Shown in pieces: positions 17,659 to 25,839 of a stretch of DNA of 64,000 nucleotides. A program made the position numbers and the translations under genes. The notes beneath the pieces are model-generated. The model searched no databases and was not told where the DNA came from. It saw only the letters and a list, made by a program, of their open reading frames with translations. The DNA is taken from the NCBI GenBank assembly GCA_040900105.1, contig JBBDZP010000053.1:11474-75473 (forward strand), read 5' to 3'. The DNA is from JACPDD01 sp040900105 (GTDB lineage: Bacteria > Patescibacteriota > Microgenomatia > Levybacterales > UBA12049). Positions within the stretch are counted from its first letter, which is position 1; every line of letters starts with the position of its first letter.

Positions 17659-18181
17659 CTTGGGAAGGCGGGTTTTCAAAATTTTTTCTTACTAGGTCCC
17701 AAGAAAACAAAAGTCCGTTGGGAGCCTTAACTTGAGCCTCGTCGTATGGAATCCTTGATTCCTCCGCCGGATTATAAACTACAGTTGGGAAATTAAGAAG
17801 GATTGCAGGAGTTTTGGAGACCACCATAAATCCATGGAGAGTATTCTTAGGTATGAGAAGAATGTAGGGAGATTGATTAGGATTCATGTAGAATAAATTC
17901 AAAAGTCCTTTCGTAATTGATCCTTCTCTGTTATCCGCAACAGCTACAACTATTTCTCCACTAATTACTAGAAATCTATCCTCCTGAACGGTTGGATGAC
18001 AATGCCAAACATTCTCGTCCCGGGCAAGACCGGGGGGAGTTACGGAATAATACTGCATGGCAAATTCGCGGCCGGGCCCATAGATAATGGGCCAGTCTTT
18101 TCTTAACGTCTCGACAAGAACTCCCGATTCATCCTTATTTATTTTTAAAGGATGCAGTACAATATCTTTTACCAGGGTCAT
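17645..18181 (-). CDS. dTDP-4-dehydrorhamnose 3,5-epimerase-like cupin (RmlC family)
   Basis: A 178-residue cupin. VWHCHPTVQEDRF (His60, His62, Gln66) and ISGEIVVAVADNR follow the RmlC pattern of HxxQ-x-R/K and GEVxDVxVDLR. NTLHGFMVVS carries the second conserved His-Gly-Phe. A GTG at 18214 is in frame, but ATG at 18181 has AAGGA four bases upstream and fits the usual RmlC start. RmlC epimerises 4-keto-6-deoxy sugars at C3/C5. RmlA/B/D are not in the window, so it may act on another 4-keto sugar or be a non-catalytic relative (FdtA/WxcM-like). Confidence 0.75.
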   Translation of the reverse strand: MTLVKDIVLHPLKINKDESGVLVETLRKDWPIIYGPGREFAMQYYSVTPPGLARDENVWHCHPTVQEDRFLVISGEIVVAVADNREGSITKGLLNLFYMNPNQSPYILLIPKNTLHGFMVVSKTPAILLNFPTVVYNPAEESRIPYDEAQVKAPNGLLFSWDLVRKNFENPPSQDAQH

Positions 18182-18220
18182 CTTATCCTTATTCTGAAGA
18201 GTTATAAATTCCACCTATCA

Positions 18221-18226
18221 AGTATA
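18221..18226 (-). promoter_or_regulatory. -10-like element before the RmlC-like gene
   Basis: TATACT on the minus strand, 17 bp downstream of a weak TTTAAC. Transcription would start near 18214, giving a ~33 nt leader to ATG 18181 that contains AAGGA. It lies in the 30-60 bp gap after the GT4 stop at 18245. Confidence 0.3.
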
Positions 18227-18244
18227 TCAAATAATCCTACTTCG

Positions 18245-19339
18245 TTAAATAGACCCTTGCCTCAGTACAGCTTCTTCATATACCCCTACAGTATCCTCAG
18301 CAGTCTTTTTCCAAGAAAATTTTTTTGACTGGGCAGTTCCTTTTTCCGATAATTTTTTTTGCAACTTGGCATCATTAAAGACTCTTTCAAGTCCAAGAGC
18401 AATGTCGCTAATATTGTAAGCATCTACGTAGTAAGCAGCTTCTCCTGCAATTTCGGGAATTGAGCCCATTTTAGAAGTGACCACCGGACAACCGCAACCC
18501 ATTGCCTCAAGAATAGGAAGCCCAAACCCTTCATAGAGAGATGGCATAGCAAAAACTGTTGCCATATTATAAAGAGCGACCAATTCCCCCTGCTCCACAA
18601 ATCCCAAGACAAAAATATCACCGTCGTCTTTTATTAGCTCTTGTACTTTAAGCAGATCCTGATTCCAAGGATTAGTTTTATCAAACTCCGCTTGGGATAT
18701 TGCCTTACCCACCATAACCAGAGGCACTCCTGCAATTTTTACGGCCCGTATAAGAGAAGGAAGATTTTTGTTCCATGTCACATCACCAACATATAGGACG
18801 AAACGCTCTGGTAAGCCGTATCGTTTCTTAATTTCCGACTTCCAACCTGCCTCGCCGGCAGGCAGGTTTCCGGTCTCCAATCTTCTGAACTCCTCTCCTG
18901 CTGCCAAATATACGACCGTTACTTTATCTTCTGGTATACCTACATATTTAACAATATCTTTCTTTGAAGACATGGAATCCGTTATTATCCTTTTTGCCTT
19001 TCTTAGTCTTGCTTTCTGAATTTTCCATTTAATCTTACCTCTTAATCCTGCTGGAAAATTATTTGGGAAAACCAAAGGAGTTAAATCATGCACAGTTACA
19101 ACAAACTTATTTTCGTTATTAAATGGCAGGGTTAGAAAAAAAGGTTCAAAGTATGGATAGTGAACTAAATCAACTCCTAACGACACTTTCTCTCCTCTTG
19201 TAAAGTAAATATATTCATTGTTTGGATAATACTTCTCAAGTGAGCTTCTTAGGTTTTCCAGATAAAAGCCTGTTCCCCTTACTCTGTGCTGCAGAAAATG
19301 GCCGGATTTAAGCGGGGACACATCAATTGCTATGTTCAC
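18245..19339 (-). CDS. GT4-family glycosyltransferase carrying an in-frame palindromic insert
   Basis: A 364-residue GT-B enzyme. N-terminal RVRGTGFYLENL (about 19-30) and C-terminal YVGDVTWNKNLPSLI, YEGFGLPILEAMGCGCPVVTS (EX7E) and GSIPEIAGEAA are typical of mannosyl/rhamnosyl-transferases such as WbaZ/MtfB. It starts with GTG, overlapping the upstream GT-C stop as GTGA. Residues about 158-166 (NLPAGEAG) are encoded by a GC-rich palindrome at 18844-18868, just before the second Rossmann domain, a place where linkers tolerate additions. Function beyond NDP-sugar transfer is unknown. Confidence 0.88.
   Translation of the reverse strand: MNIAIDVSPLKSGHFLQHRVRGTGFYLENLRSSLEKYYPNNEYIYFTRGEKVSLGVDLVHYPYFEPFFLTLPFNNENKFVVTVHDLTPLVFPNNFPAGLRGKIKWKIQKARLRKAKRIITDSMSSKKDIVKYVGIPEDKVTVVYLAAGEEFRRLETGNLPAGEAGWKSEIKKRYGLPERFVLYVGDVTWNKNLPSLIRAVKIAGVPLVMVGKAISQAEFDKTNPWNQDLLKVQELIKDDGDIFVLGFVEQGELVALYNMATVFAMPSLYEGFGLPILEAMGCGCPVVTSKMGSIPEIAGEAAYYVDAYNISDIALGLERVFNDAKLQKKLSEKGTAQSKKFSWKKTAEDTVGVYEEAVLRQGSI
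18844..18868. repeat. GC-rich palindrome inside GT4 coding sequence
   Basis: Arms AACCTGCCT (18844-18852) and AGGCAGGTT (18860-18868) are perfect reverse complements around a 7-nt loop that itself contains GCCGGC. It is much richer in G+C than the surrounding gene and is read in frame as NLPAGEAG. It looks like an inserted REP-like or RPE-like micro-element. Confidence 0.75.
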
Positions 19340-20973
19340 CTCTTAATTGTAACAAAGAGTGCTCTTACAAACAAAATCAGAGTCGTTAGTAAAGCTAAGT
19401 AAAATCCCACAATGCCAACTTTTCGCACAGCAGTGTCTTCAAGTCTTATCATTACCTCATGCGTACCCTCTGGCAATTGAAATGAAATTAGTCCGTCTTG
19501 CGTTTTTTGAACATCTATTCTTTTTCCTTCGACAAATACACCCCAACCGGGAAAGTGAGCCGTATTTACAACAATTTCAGAATCTTCACTAGCAGTCACG
19601 ACGGCAAAGTATTCGGAGCTTTTAATCTCTTTTATGTTAAAAGTACCAGAACCTTTATTAAAAACAAACTTTGCATCAGCTTTTTTCAGATTTCTGTTAA
19701 ATCCAACAATTCCAAACGCATTTCCTGGACTATTTGTTCCGTCTATAAAAACAGGGTTTGCTATGTAATAGTTGTCTTGTCTATCCATGTAATAAGCCAC
19801 TTTTGCATATCCTATTCCCAAAATAAACGACACACCAATAAGAAATACAGCAAGAATCTTCTTTGCTTTCCCAAAATAGACCACTCCACCGGCTAAAAAA
19901 GACGTGATTATCATTTCAAGGCTTAAAAATCTCCAGGGAAATTGAAAATAATTCATTAATGGTATAGTTTCCCAGATAAATTCGGATGCTCTAAGCATTA
20001 AGAGAAACACCACAGAAAACCAAAACAGGAAAAATAAAACAATAGTTTTTTTGTTATCTTTTTTTCTATATAGCAACAGGAAAATTGGACAGAGAAACAT
20101 CACGGTCAGATTTGCAACTCCTATCTGGAAAGATATTTGATCTTGCAATCCTCCTTCGGATAACCCAGATCCCCATGTAGGAATAAGGAGTTGATATAAA
20201 AGGGGGAAGTTATTTGATACTTCATAAATATCAAGTCCTACAACATATTGCTTTTCTAAAAGAGCCGGTAACCAAAAGATAGACGATAAGCCTAATCCTA
20301 ATACCAATATACTAGTATATTGGTATATTAATGACCTTTTGTCTTTTTCCTTGTAAACAAGAAGGCTTACATAAAAAACGAGGAAAGCCGAAAACATCAA
20401 AGCTAAAATATTGTGAGAGAATATTAAAAGGGCAAAAAATACAGATGACAGAGGAAAAAATACTTGTTTCTTTGTTTTGGCAAATTTTGTCACTGACCAA
20501 AGAAGTGCGGGGAAAATAGCAAGCGCTAAAACTTCTCCCACAGAACCTCTAACGTATACATCTACGAAATGATAAGGCGTAAAGGTGTAAAATACAGAAG
20601 AAACAATTCCTCCCAATTCCCCCCAAAATTCCCTACTCCATAAGTAAAAAAATATTGCACCAATAATAAGAGACAAAAACATCTGGATCTTGAAACTTTC
20701 TATGAATGAGAATCCAAAAGCGTGAATAAGTAGAGCAAAATAATTAGGCAGCGGATATACATAATTGAACAAAGGAACCCCATATCCCGCATTAAGATCT
20801 GAAGCCCATCTTGGGTAAAAATCACCATCAAAAAAAGCTCTACTAAACTCGTAGAATCTTATAACGTGAAACTCCCCATCGTGCGTTGGAATAAGTCCTT
20901 TGTGAAGCAACGCAAATCCTGCCACTAATGCAAAGCACGAAACTATTAAAAACGAAAGAATCGTTTTTCCCAT
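19336..20973 (-). CDS. PTPS-related membrane-domain GT-C-like protein
   Basis: A 545-residue polytopic protein matching the family named 6-pyruvoyl-tetrahydropterin synthase-related membrane domain (a misleading name; no PTPS activity). After TM1: THDGEFHVIRF (His31-Asp32), then FYPRWASDLNAGYG and NYVYPLPNY, and later YVRGSVGE, SHN and FQFPWRF. The C-terminal outside domain carries FPGWGVFVEGK and LPEGTHEVMI, then a last TM. The DG acidic site sits where GT-C enzymes keep their catalytic acid, so a glycosyltransferase role is inferred. A perfect 26-bp palindrome encodes residues about 216-225. Overlaps the next upstream gene by 28 bp. Confidence 0.78.
   Translation of the reverse strand: MGKTILSFLIVSCFALVAGFALLHKGLIPTHDGEFHVIRFYEFSRAFFDGDFYPRWASDLNAGYGVPLFNYVYPLPNYFALLIHAFGFSFIESFKIQMFLSLIIGAIFFYLWSREFWGELGGIVSSVFYTFTPYHFVDVYVRGSVGEVLALAIFPALLWSVTKFAKTKKQVFFPLSSVFFALLIFSHNILALMFSAFLVFYVSLLVYKEKDKRSLIYQYTSILVLGLGLSSIFWLPALLEKQYVVGLDIYEVSNNFPLLYQLLIPTWGSGLSEGGLQDQISFQIGVANLTVMFLCPIFLLLYRKKDNKKTIVLFFLFWFSVVFLLMLRASEFIWETIPLMNYFQFPWRFLSLEMIITSFLAGGVVYFGKAKKILAVFLIGVSFILGIGYAKVAYYMDRQDNYYIANPVFIDGTNSPGNAFGIVGFNRNLKKADAKFVFNKGSGTFNIKEIKSSEYFAVVTASEDSEIVVNTAHFPGWGVFVEGKRIDVQKTQDGLISFQLPEGTHEVMIRLEDTAVRKVGIVGFYLALLTTLILFVRALFVTIKR
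20301..20326. repeat. Perfect 26-bp palindrome inside coding sequence
   Basis: The half-site ATACCAATATACT is followed directly by its exact reverse complement, with ACTAGT at the centre. It is read in frame as YQYTSILV within a TM-flanking region of the PTPS-related protein. A zero-loop 13+13 perfect palindrome is very unlikely by chance. Confidence 0.9.
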
Positions 20974-22082
20974 AATTTATTCTTAACAAACATAAACATC
21001 AATACGCAAGTAACCGGCACAAAGGTTACCAAAGTCTTAATAAGAGGAGACGGATCAAGATGAGTTCCTAAAAGCATATAGGGAATATATCTAAGTAGCA
21101 ATGAGAATGAAAAAACTAAGCTGACAACCATCATACTCTTTCTTCTAAGGAGCGCTACAAAGGGCAAAAACCAAATAGCGTACCATGGATAAATTTCTTC
21201 TCTAAAGGGGGCAAGCAGAAATGCCGTCAACATTAAAATAGCGCAAATTGCATATATTTTATCCCAGTTCACAGTTTTATTTTTGATTCGTAAAAAAACT
21301 ACATAGAGAAATACGGGTAAAAGTAAAAGCGTTGAATATTTAATTAAAATAGACAGTAGTAACAAAATAAAAGCCAGGAGAATTTTCTTTTTTGACAAAA
21401 GATATAATCCGGAAAGTGCAAAAAATACTACAGCAATATCATTATGCCCGCTTACTAAAGTCTCTATGATGACAAGAGGGTTCAAGGAAAAAATAACCAC
21501 AGACAAAAAGTCCTTGGATATTTTATAAAGCATCCATGCAGTTGCCGCATAAAAAGCTGCTGCCAGCAACTTAAAGTTAAAGAGAATAAGAATGAAATTC
21601 CCAAACCCCAAAAAATGAGGAATAGAGGTAATACCCAGCCAAGTGGGGCCGTAAAGTGCAATTTTATTTGCCGCATGCGTGAAAGCAAGAAAAGGATCTC
21701 CTGTAAACTGCATAGGCATTATGATATAGGGATTTTCTTTATAGAGATACAGCACTTTTGCAGTGAGAACATAATTAAAAATATCATAAGAAAGCATTGC
21801 CGGGTAAGAAATAAGCAATGTTAAACTTGTCATGCCAATAATCCACTTTATGTCTTTTTTTCCTAAAGTATTATTTAAATACATTCGCCAAAATAGAAAA
21901 TAGAAAACAAAAAAGGTACATATAAAAGATGCGTACATAATTGATGTTAATTGCCTATTGTCAAAAATAAAATTGGAGTAAAATCTATTAAGATAAGATA
22001 AGTTGAAATCTATAAAAAGATATGAGTAAAAAATAAATGCTATTAAAAAAACAGAATAGAAAGAGATAATCCACTTCTTCAT
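20946..22082 (-). CDS. MptA/B- or GT87-like polyprenyl-phosphate mannosyltransferase (GT-C)
   Basis: A 378-residue polytopic protein. The first outside loop has SYDIFNYVLTAK (Asp100), then ENPYI (NPY at 117-119), LYGPTWLG, and ETLVSGHNDIA (His213-Asn214-Asp215). This layout (D-x-x-x-Y, NPY, YGP, HND) matches MptA/MptB-type alpha-1,6-mannosyltransferases and GT87 relatives. Those use polyprenyl-phospho-mannose outside the membrane. A clear paralog is at 60547-61713. It is preceded, with ATGA overlap, by a secreted DUF5667-like gene. The sugar is inferred from the family only. Confidence 0.78.
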   Translation of the reverse strand: MKKWIISFYSVFLIAFIFYSYLFIDFNLSYLNRFYSNFIFDNRQLTSIMYASFICTFFVFYFLFWRMYLNNTLGKKDIKWIIGMTSLTLLISYPAMLSYDIFNYVLTAKVLYLYKENPYIIMPMQFTGDPFLAFTHAANKIALYGPTWLGITSIPHFLGFGNFILILFNFKLLAAAFYAATAWMLYKISKDFLSVVIFSLNPLVIIETLVSGHNDIAVVFFALSGLYLLSKKKILLAFILLLLSILIKYSTLLLLPVFLYVVFLRIKNKTVNWDKIYAICAILMLTAFLLAPFREEIYPWYAIWFLPFVALLRRKSMMVVSLVFSFSLLLRYIPYMLLGTHLDPSPLIKTLVTFVPVTCVLMFMFVKNKLWEKRFFRF

Positions 22083-22606
22083 AAGCTTTTATTCCTTAGC
22101 AGTATGGACAGTTGAATTGCAGCCTTAATTTTTAACTTTGAGGGTCTTTCTTTTTCTGGTTGCCAAATAAATTCTTCCGGCGCGTCTTTTGCAATAATTT
22201 CCAATATTTCAATATGCCTCTGAGCTGCAGATGAAAGGATCAATCTATTCTGAGTTATATTTTTTTCATCTTCTTGTGCTTTTTCAAGATTTGGAAGTGT
22301 TTCTTTAAAGTATCTATCTGATTTTTTAAGAGCGTTATATCCCAGTAAGTATTGCTTATATTCAAAAAGTGTTTTTGCTTCCACTAAGTACTTGTCTGAT
22401 TGCTTAAGGCTATAGGTAAATTGACCAAAATTGCCAAAATACCAATACTTATTCAACTTCTCAAAAAGAAGGCGTGGTTTATATAAAAAACTTCCCGGCA
22501 TAGCCGATGGGTAGGGAAGCACATAAGAAGACTGTGCAAAAATTGGAGCAATGGAAAAAGTAAGAAGTATAAGTACGAGGAAAGGCACCCATAAGACTTT
22601 TTTCAT
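22079..22606 (-). CDS. Secreted DUF5667-like protein
   Basis: A 175-residue protein with a signal peptide (hydrophobic core about 7-22, likely cleavage after IFAQ). The exported part starts LPYPSAMPGSFLYKPRLL, a variant of the DUF5667 LPxxxxYxLK motif, and continues as helices rich in Lys/Glu. No catalytic residues are recognisable. It is coupled by ATGA to galE upstream and to the MptA/B-like GT-C downstream. Like the protein at 4305, it accompanies a lipid-sugar-related glycosyltransferase, so a glycan-linked surface role is possible. Confidence 0.68.
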   Translation of the reverse strand: MKKVLWVPFLVLILLTFSIAPIFAQSSYVLPYPSAMPGSFLYKPRLLFEKLNKYWYFGNFGQFTYSLKQSDKYLVEAKTLFEYKQYLLGYNALKKSDRYFKETLPNLEKAQEDEKNITQNRLILSSAAQRHIEILEIIAKDAPEEFIWQPEKERPSKLKIKAAIQLSILLRNKSL

Positions 22607-23571
22607 TTTGGTTTTTTTCTATGCCAGGCAAATGCCGTCTCTACAATTGTAGCCAAGTCTGAACATTGGGTTGTAAAACCTAATCCCTCCCTTGCTTTCC
22701 TATTATCAGCAAAGATTTGAGGAGGGTCACCTTCTCTTCTTTCTACAATAGTTACGGGAATCTTGGCTCCGCTTACCTTCTCAACCATACTTAAAATTTC
22801 AAGATTAGAGTACCCTTTGCCTGTTCCCAGATTAAAACTGTCGCTTTTCTCTGATTTACCCAGTTTTTCCAAAGCGAGGATATGAGCCGTTGCCAAATCC
22901 TCAACATGGATATAATCACGGATGCAAGTTCCATCCGGAGTATCATAATCGTTGCCAAAAAGCGAAAACGCCGAACCTGTCAGAGCAGCTTCAATTGCAA
23001 CAGGTATTATATGTGTCTCAGGGACGTGATCCTCCCCCAAGCTTCCATCAAGAGCTGCACCGGCTGCATTAAAATAGCGGAGATTTATGTGTTTTATTCC
23101 ATAAATCTTGTCATACCAATTAAGCACATTTTCAAACATAAGCTTTGACTCACCATACACACTCTCTGGAGATTTTTCCGATTCTTCAGTAACAGGTAAG
23201 GTTTTAGGTGTTCCATATACTGCGCACGTTGAGGAGAAAATAATATTTTTGATTTTGGAGTCTCTCATAAATTCCAGAAGATTAAGCCCTCCTAAAATAT
23301 TATTCTGAAAATATTTGTATGGCTGTTGCATGGATTCCCCAGCAAGAGCATATGCGGCGAAATGAATAACTCCGTCAAAATTCTTCCCGGCTAGTCCATT
23401 TCTAAGAGACTCCTTATCCAATAAATCTCCGACAATCAGCTCTGTTGACACAGCTTCTTTGTGCCCGTTTATCAAATTGTCAAAAACTACAACTTCATGG
23501 CCTTTATTAGTTAAAGCCTTTGCTGTAATACTTCCAATGTATCCTGCTCCGCCTGTTACTAAAATTTTCAT
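22603..23571 (-). CDS. galE: UDP-glucose 4-epimerase
   Basis: A 322-residue extended SDR with all GalE hallmarks: GGAGYIGS at 7-14, HFAAYALAGES at 70-80, SSTCAVYG (Ser114), catalytic YGESK with Tyr139 and Lys143, RYFNAAGA, and TCIRDYIHVEDLA. It interconverts UDP-glucose and UDP-galactose (or the N-acetyl forms) in the cytoplasm and supplies donors to the glycan genes around it. A TATAAT sits 6 nt before the ATG, so a leaderless start is likely. Its stop overlaps the DUF5667-like gene. Confidence in the family is high; strict substrate range is not readable. Confidence 0.92.
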   Translation of the reverse strand: MKILVTGGAGYIGSITAKALTNKGHEVVVFDNLINGHKEAVSTELIVGDLLDKESLRNGLAGKNFDGVIHFAAYALAGESMQQPYKYFQNNILGGLNLLEFMRDSKIKNIIFSSTCAVYGTPKTLPVTEESEKSPESVYGESKLMFENVLNWYDKIYGIKHINLRYFNAAGAALDGSLGEDHVPETHIIPVAIEAALTGSAFSLFGNDYDTPDGTCIRDYIHVEDLATAHILALEKLGKSEKSDSFNLGTGKGYSNLEILSMVEKVSGAKIPVTIVERREGDPPQIFADNRKAREGLGFTTQCSDLATIVETAFAWHRKKPK

Positions 23572-23577
23572 ATCTAT

Positions 23578-23583
23578 ATTATA
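23578..23583 (-). promoter_or_regulatory. -10 element of the galE promoter
   Basis: A perfect TATAAT on the minus strand, with 6 nt to the galE ATG at 23571. A weak TGGATT lies 16 bp upstream. Transcription would start at or next to the ATG. Confidence 0.45.
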
Positions 23584-23584
23584 A

Positions 23585-25075
23585 CTAAAATTGCTCCCTA
23601 ATCCACCATTTGGTATGAGAATCGTAAATTTGCCCGAATGTCACATATTTCCATCCTTTATCTATTAATGATTTCTCCGATGCATCTGAAAAATTGTAGA
23701 GACCAATCGGGCTTATCTCTTTTGATCCGAGGTCTACGCCGCTTGGAAACTCACAGTCACTGGAGAGTCCTATTTTCATACCTTCCTTATTAAATTTATG
23801 CTTTAAATCCAAAATGAATAAAAGCGAGTAAGTTTCTCTTTCGCGCGCAGTCTGAATTGTCAACGAGCATGTATAAAGCACAAAATTTTCATTGGGATAG
23901 GCTCTTTCCAAATCATCTATTGCAGAGTACATACTCATAGTAAAAGGGTCCTTTCCCAACTCAGGCATGACTTTTGGAATTGCAAAAAACGTAAGGATTA
24001 ACAGAGCAAAAACTGCTGCGTACGCCCTAATTTTTATTCTTCCTAGGTGCAATATGGTAAATGTTGTAAAAATGAAAACAAACGGTCTAAGGAAATTTAA
24101 ATATCCAAAATATCTTGGTCCCCAATAATATCTAAGAAGAATAAAATTAAAAACAAAAGCAACTATTATAAAGACCATGGGCAAGGAAAGCTTCTTTTTA
24201 TAAAATGTCCATGCCAAAGCTGCAATAAGTACGGCAATAATTACATTTGCCACCCACACCGGAGTACCTAATGCGTCCGACCAGAAAGATGGCCAAAAAT
24301 CGCGGACATAAAAAAGCCAACGGTTTGGTACGTATATAGCATTTTTCCCTTCAGTCACATAATAAAAAATGTTTCTTGTATTAAACCAATTATTATTTAA
24401 CTCAAAAAAGAGAAGCGGGACGAATGCAACAATTACACCCGCAGCTGAGGTAAGAAAATACAAATATTTTTTTCTCTTATAAAATAAGACTATTAAAGGC
24501 AGAATTAGCAGTCCTGCCATTTGGAAATGGAGATTCATGCCTACCCCTATAACGATACCCAACGCAAATCCCCACCAGTAAGAAATATTTTTTGATAAAA
24601 GTTTTAAAAATATCCATATAGAGAGGGCGGCAAATAAGTTAGTATTATTGTGACTTGTCAGATGGGTTGCGGAAATAACTTGGGCAGGAGAAATTGCGGA
24701 AATGAAAGCAAGGACTAGCCCAAATACCTTACCTCCCAGGAGGTAGCCAATTTTATACATTATAAAAACGTATAGAACCGAGATCACTCCTAGATAAATC
24801 CATGGTGTATATACAAATGGGAGGATAATCGTAGCTAAAATAAGCTGGTACGCATACCACGGACCAAAAGTGAAGGGCCCAAGAGATGAAAAAGAACCAA
24901 CCAGAGGAAATTGTAACTGTCTTGCTCCTTCTATTCCAATGACTGCATCTCTGATAGTCTCCACCCCCATGCCGTACCTGTAAGGAACGTTATAAAATCT
25001 AAGTATCGCAGCACCAAGCAATATCAGAAATAAAACATAGAGATGGACATGCTTCTTTTTAAAAAACTTTTTCAT
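23585..25075 (-). CDS. PMT/ArnT-like GT-C glycosyltransferase
   Basis: A 496-residue polytopic protein with about 11 TM helices. The first outside loop reads VETIRDAVIGIEG (Arg42-Asp43), then SSLGPFTFGPWYAY. The same layout (RDA, then GP-x-x-x-GPxWY) occurs in the proteins at 38768 and 62527. The family takes sugars from polyprenyl phosphate; here the usual DE pair is replaced by RD, so activity is inferred. It overlaps the GT2 at 25072 by ATGA (start at 25075). The C-terminal ~100 residues are soluble and outside. Confidence 0.75.
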   Translation of the reverse strand: MKKFFKKKHVHLYVLFLILLGAAILRFYNVPYRYGMGVETIRDAVIGIEGARQLQFPLVGSFSSLGPFTFGPWYAYQLILATIILPFVYTPWIYLGVISVLYVFIMYKIGYLLGGKVFGLVLAFISAISPAQVISATHLTSHNNTNLFAALSIWIFLKLLSKNISYWWGFALGIVIGVGMNLHFQMAGLLILPLIVLFYKRKKYLYFLTSAAGVIVAFVPLLFFELNNNWFNTRNIFYYVTEGKNAIYVPNRWLFYVRDFWPSFWSDALGTPVWVANVIIAVLIAALAWTFYKKKLSLPMVFIIVAFVFNFILLRYYWGPRYFGYLNFLRPFVFIFTTFTILHLGRIKIRAYAAVFALLILTFFAIPKVMPELGKDPFTMSMYSAIDDLERAYPNENFVLYTCSLTIQTARERETYSLLFILDLKHKFNKEGMKIGLSSDCEFPSGVDLGSKEISPIGLYNFSDASEKSLIDKGWKYVTFGQIYDSHTKWWIREQF

Positions 25076-25839
25076 GCATTTATTATAAATTTTAGATAGG
25101 ATAACGGAAATCTAAGTGCAGAAAAAAACGAAAAAACAAAACCCTGCCAACTATCCATGAATCCCTTGTGTCTTATGTAGGTTAACAAAAACCACCATAC
25201 GGGAAGAATAAGTAAGTATTTTATAGCAGTAACTGGATTGTACCATTTCACATTTGATTCTTTAAGCTGCTTTGCTATAAATGACGTATATCTTTGCCAC
25301 CTTTTAAAGTACCTCTCAAACTCCGGGTCTGACATATGAATAAGGGGATTTTTTAAATATCCAATTTCCCCTTCAACTACTGCCTGTTCATGAACATCTT
25401 TCTGTGGCAATCTCCCTTTTCCTTTTCTGTAGAGTCTTAAAGTATAGTCCGGATATTGTCCTCCTTTCATAAGAAACCTGCCCAAAAACCAATTTTCCCG
25501 AGGAATCCAGTATCCGTTTATATTTGAGCATTTGATATTTGAGATTTGAGATTTGATTTCATCACGAAGTGATGGTGTTACTCTCTCATCAGCATCAAGC
25601 TGCAGAATCCATTCTCTTGTTGCCATATCGATTGCTTTCTGTTTATTAATGTGAAAATTCTCACGATTCTCTACGACTTTAGTTTTAGCATTGTATTTTT
25701 TTGCAATCTCAAGCGTTGCATCTTTAGATGTACCGTCAACAATTACAATTTCATCTGCTAAATTCCTAACTGACTTAAGACAGTCTGGTAAATTTTTCTC
25801 TTCGTTGTAAGTTGCAAGAACTACAGAAATCGTCGCCAT
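25072..25839 (-). CDS. WaaE/KdtX-like GT2 glycosyltransferase with heptamer-repeat loop
   Basis: A 255-residue GT2. SVVLATYNEEKNLPDCL, VIVDGTSKDAT and LDADERVTP (Asp82-Ala-Asp84-Glu85) define the family of lipopolysaccharide core beta-glucosyltransferases (WaaE/KdtX-like). Right after DERV, residues about 94-108 (IKSQISNIKCSNIN) are encoded by 7-bp tandem repeats, with a small palindrome beside them. The C-terminal third is hydrophobic (TYIRHKGFMDSWQGF is a common motif). It overlaps both neighbours (4 and 19 bp). It adds a sugar to a lipid or glycan acceptor on the cytoplasmic side; the acceptor is unknown. Confidence 0.87.
   Translation of the reverse strand: MATISVVLATYNEEKNLPDCLKSVRNLADEIVIVDGTSKDATLEIAKKYNAKTKVVENRENFHINKQKAIDMATREWILQLDADERVTPSLRDEIKSQISNIKCSNINGYWIPRENWFLGRFLMKGGQYPDYTLRLYRKGKGRLPQKDVHEQAVVEGEIGYLKNPLIHMSDPEFERYFKRWQRYTSFIAKQLKESNVKWYNPVTAIKYLLILPVWWFLLTYIRHKGFMDSWQGFVFSFFSALRFPLSYLKFIINA
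25521..25574 (-). repeat. Heptamer tandem array plus palindrome in GT2 coding sequence
   Basis: Four in-phase units of NATTTGA run from 25529 to 25556 on the plus strand, with one more unit shifted by 1 nt at 25521-25527. Directly beside them, CATCAC-GAA-GTGATG at 25560-25574 is a perfect 6-bp-stem palindrome. In frame the array reads KSQISNIKCSNI. Confidence 0.8.
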
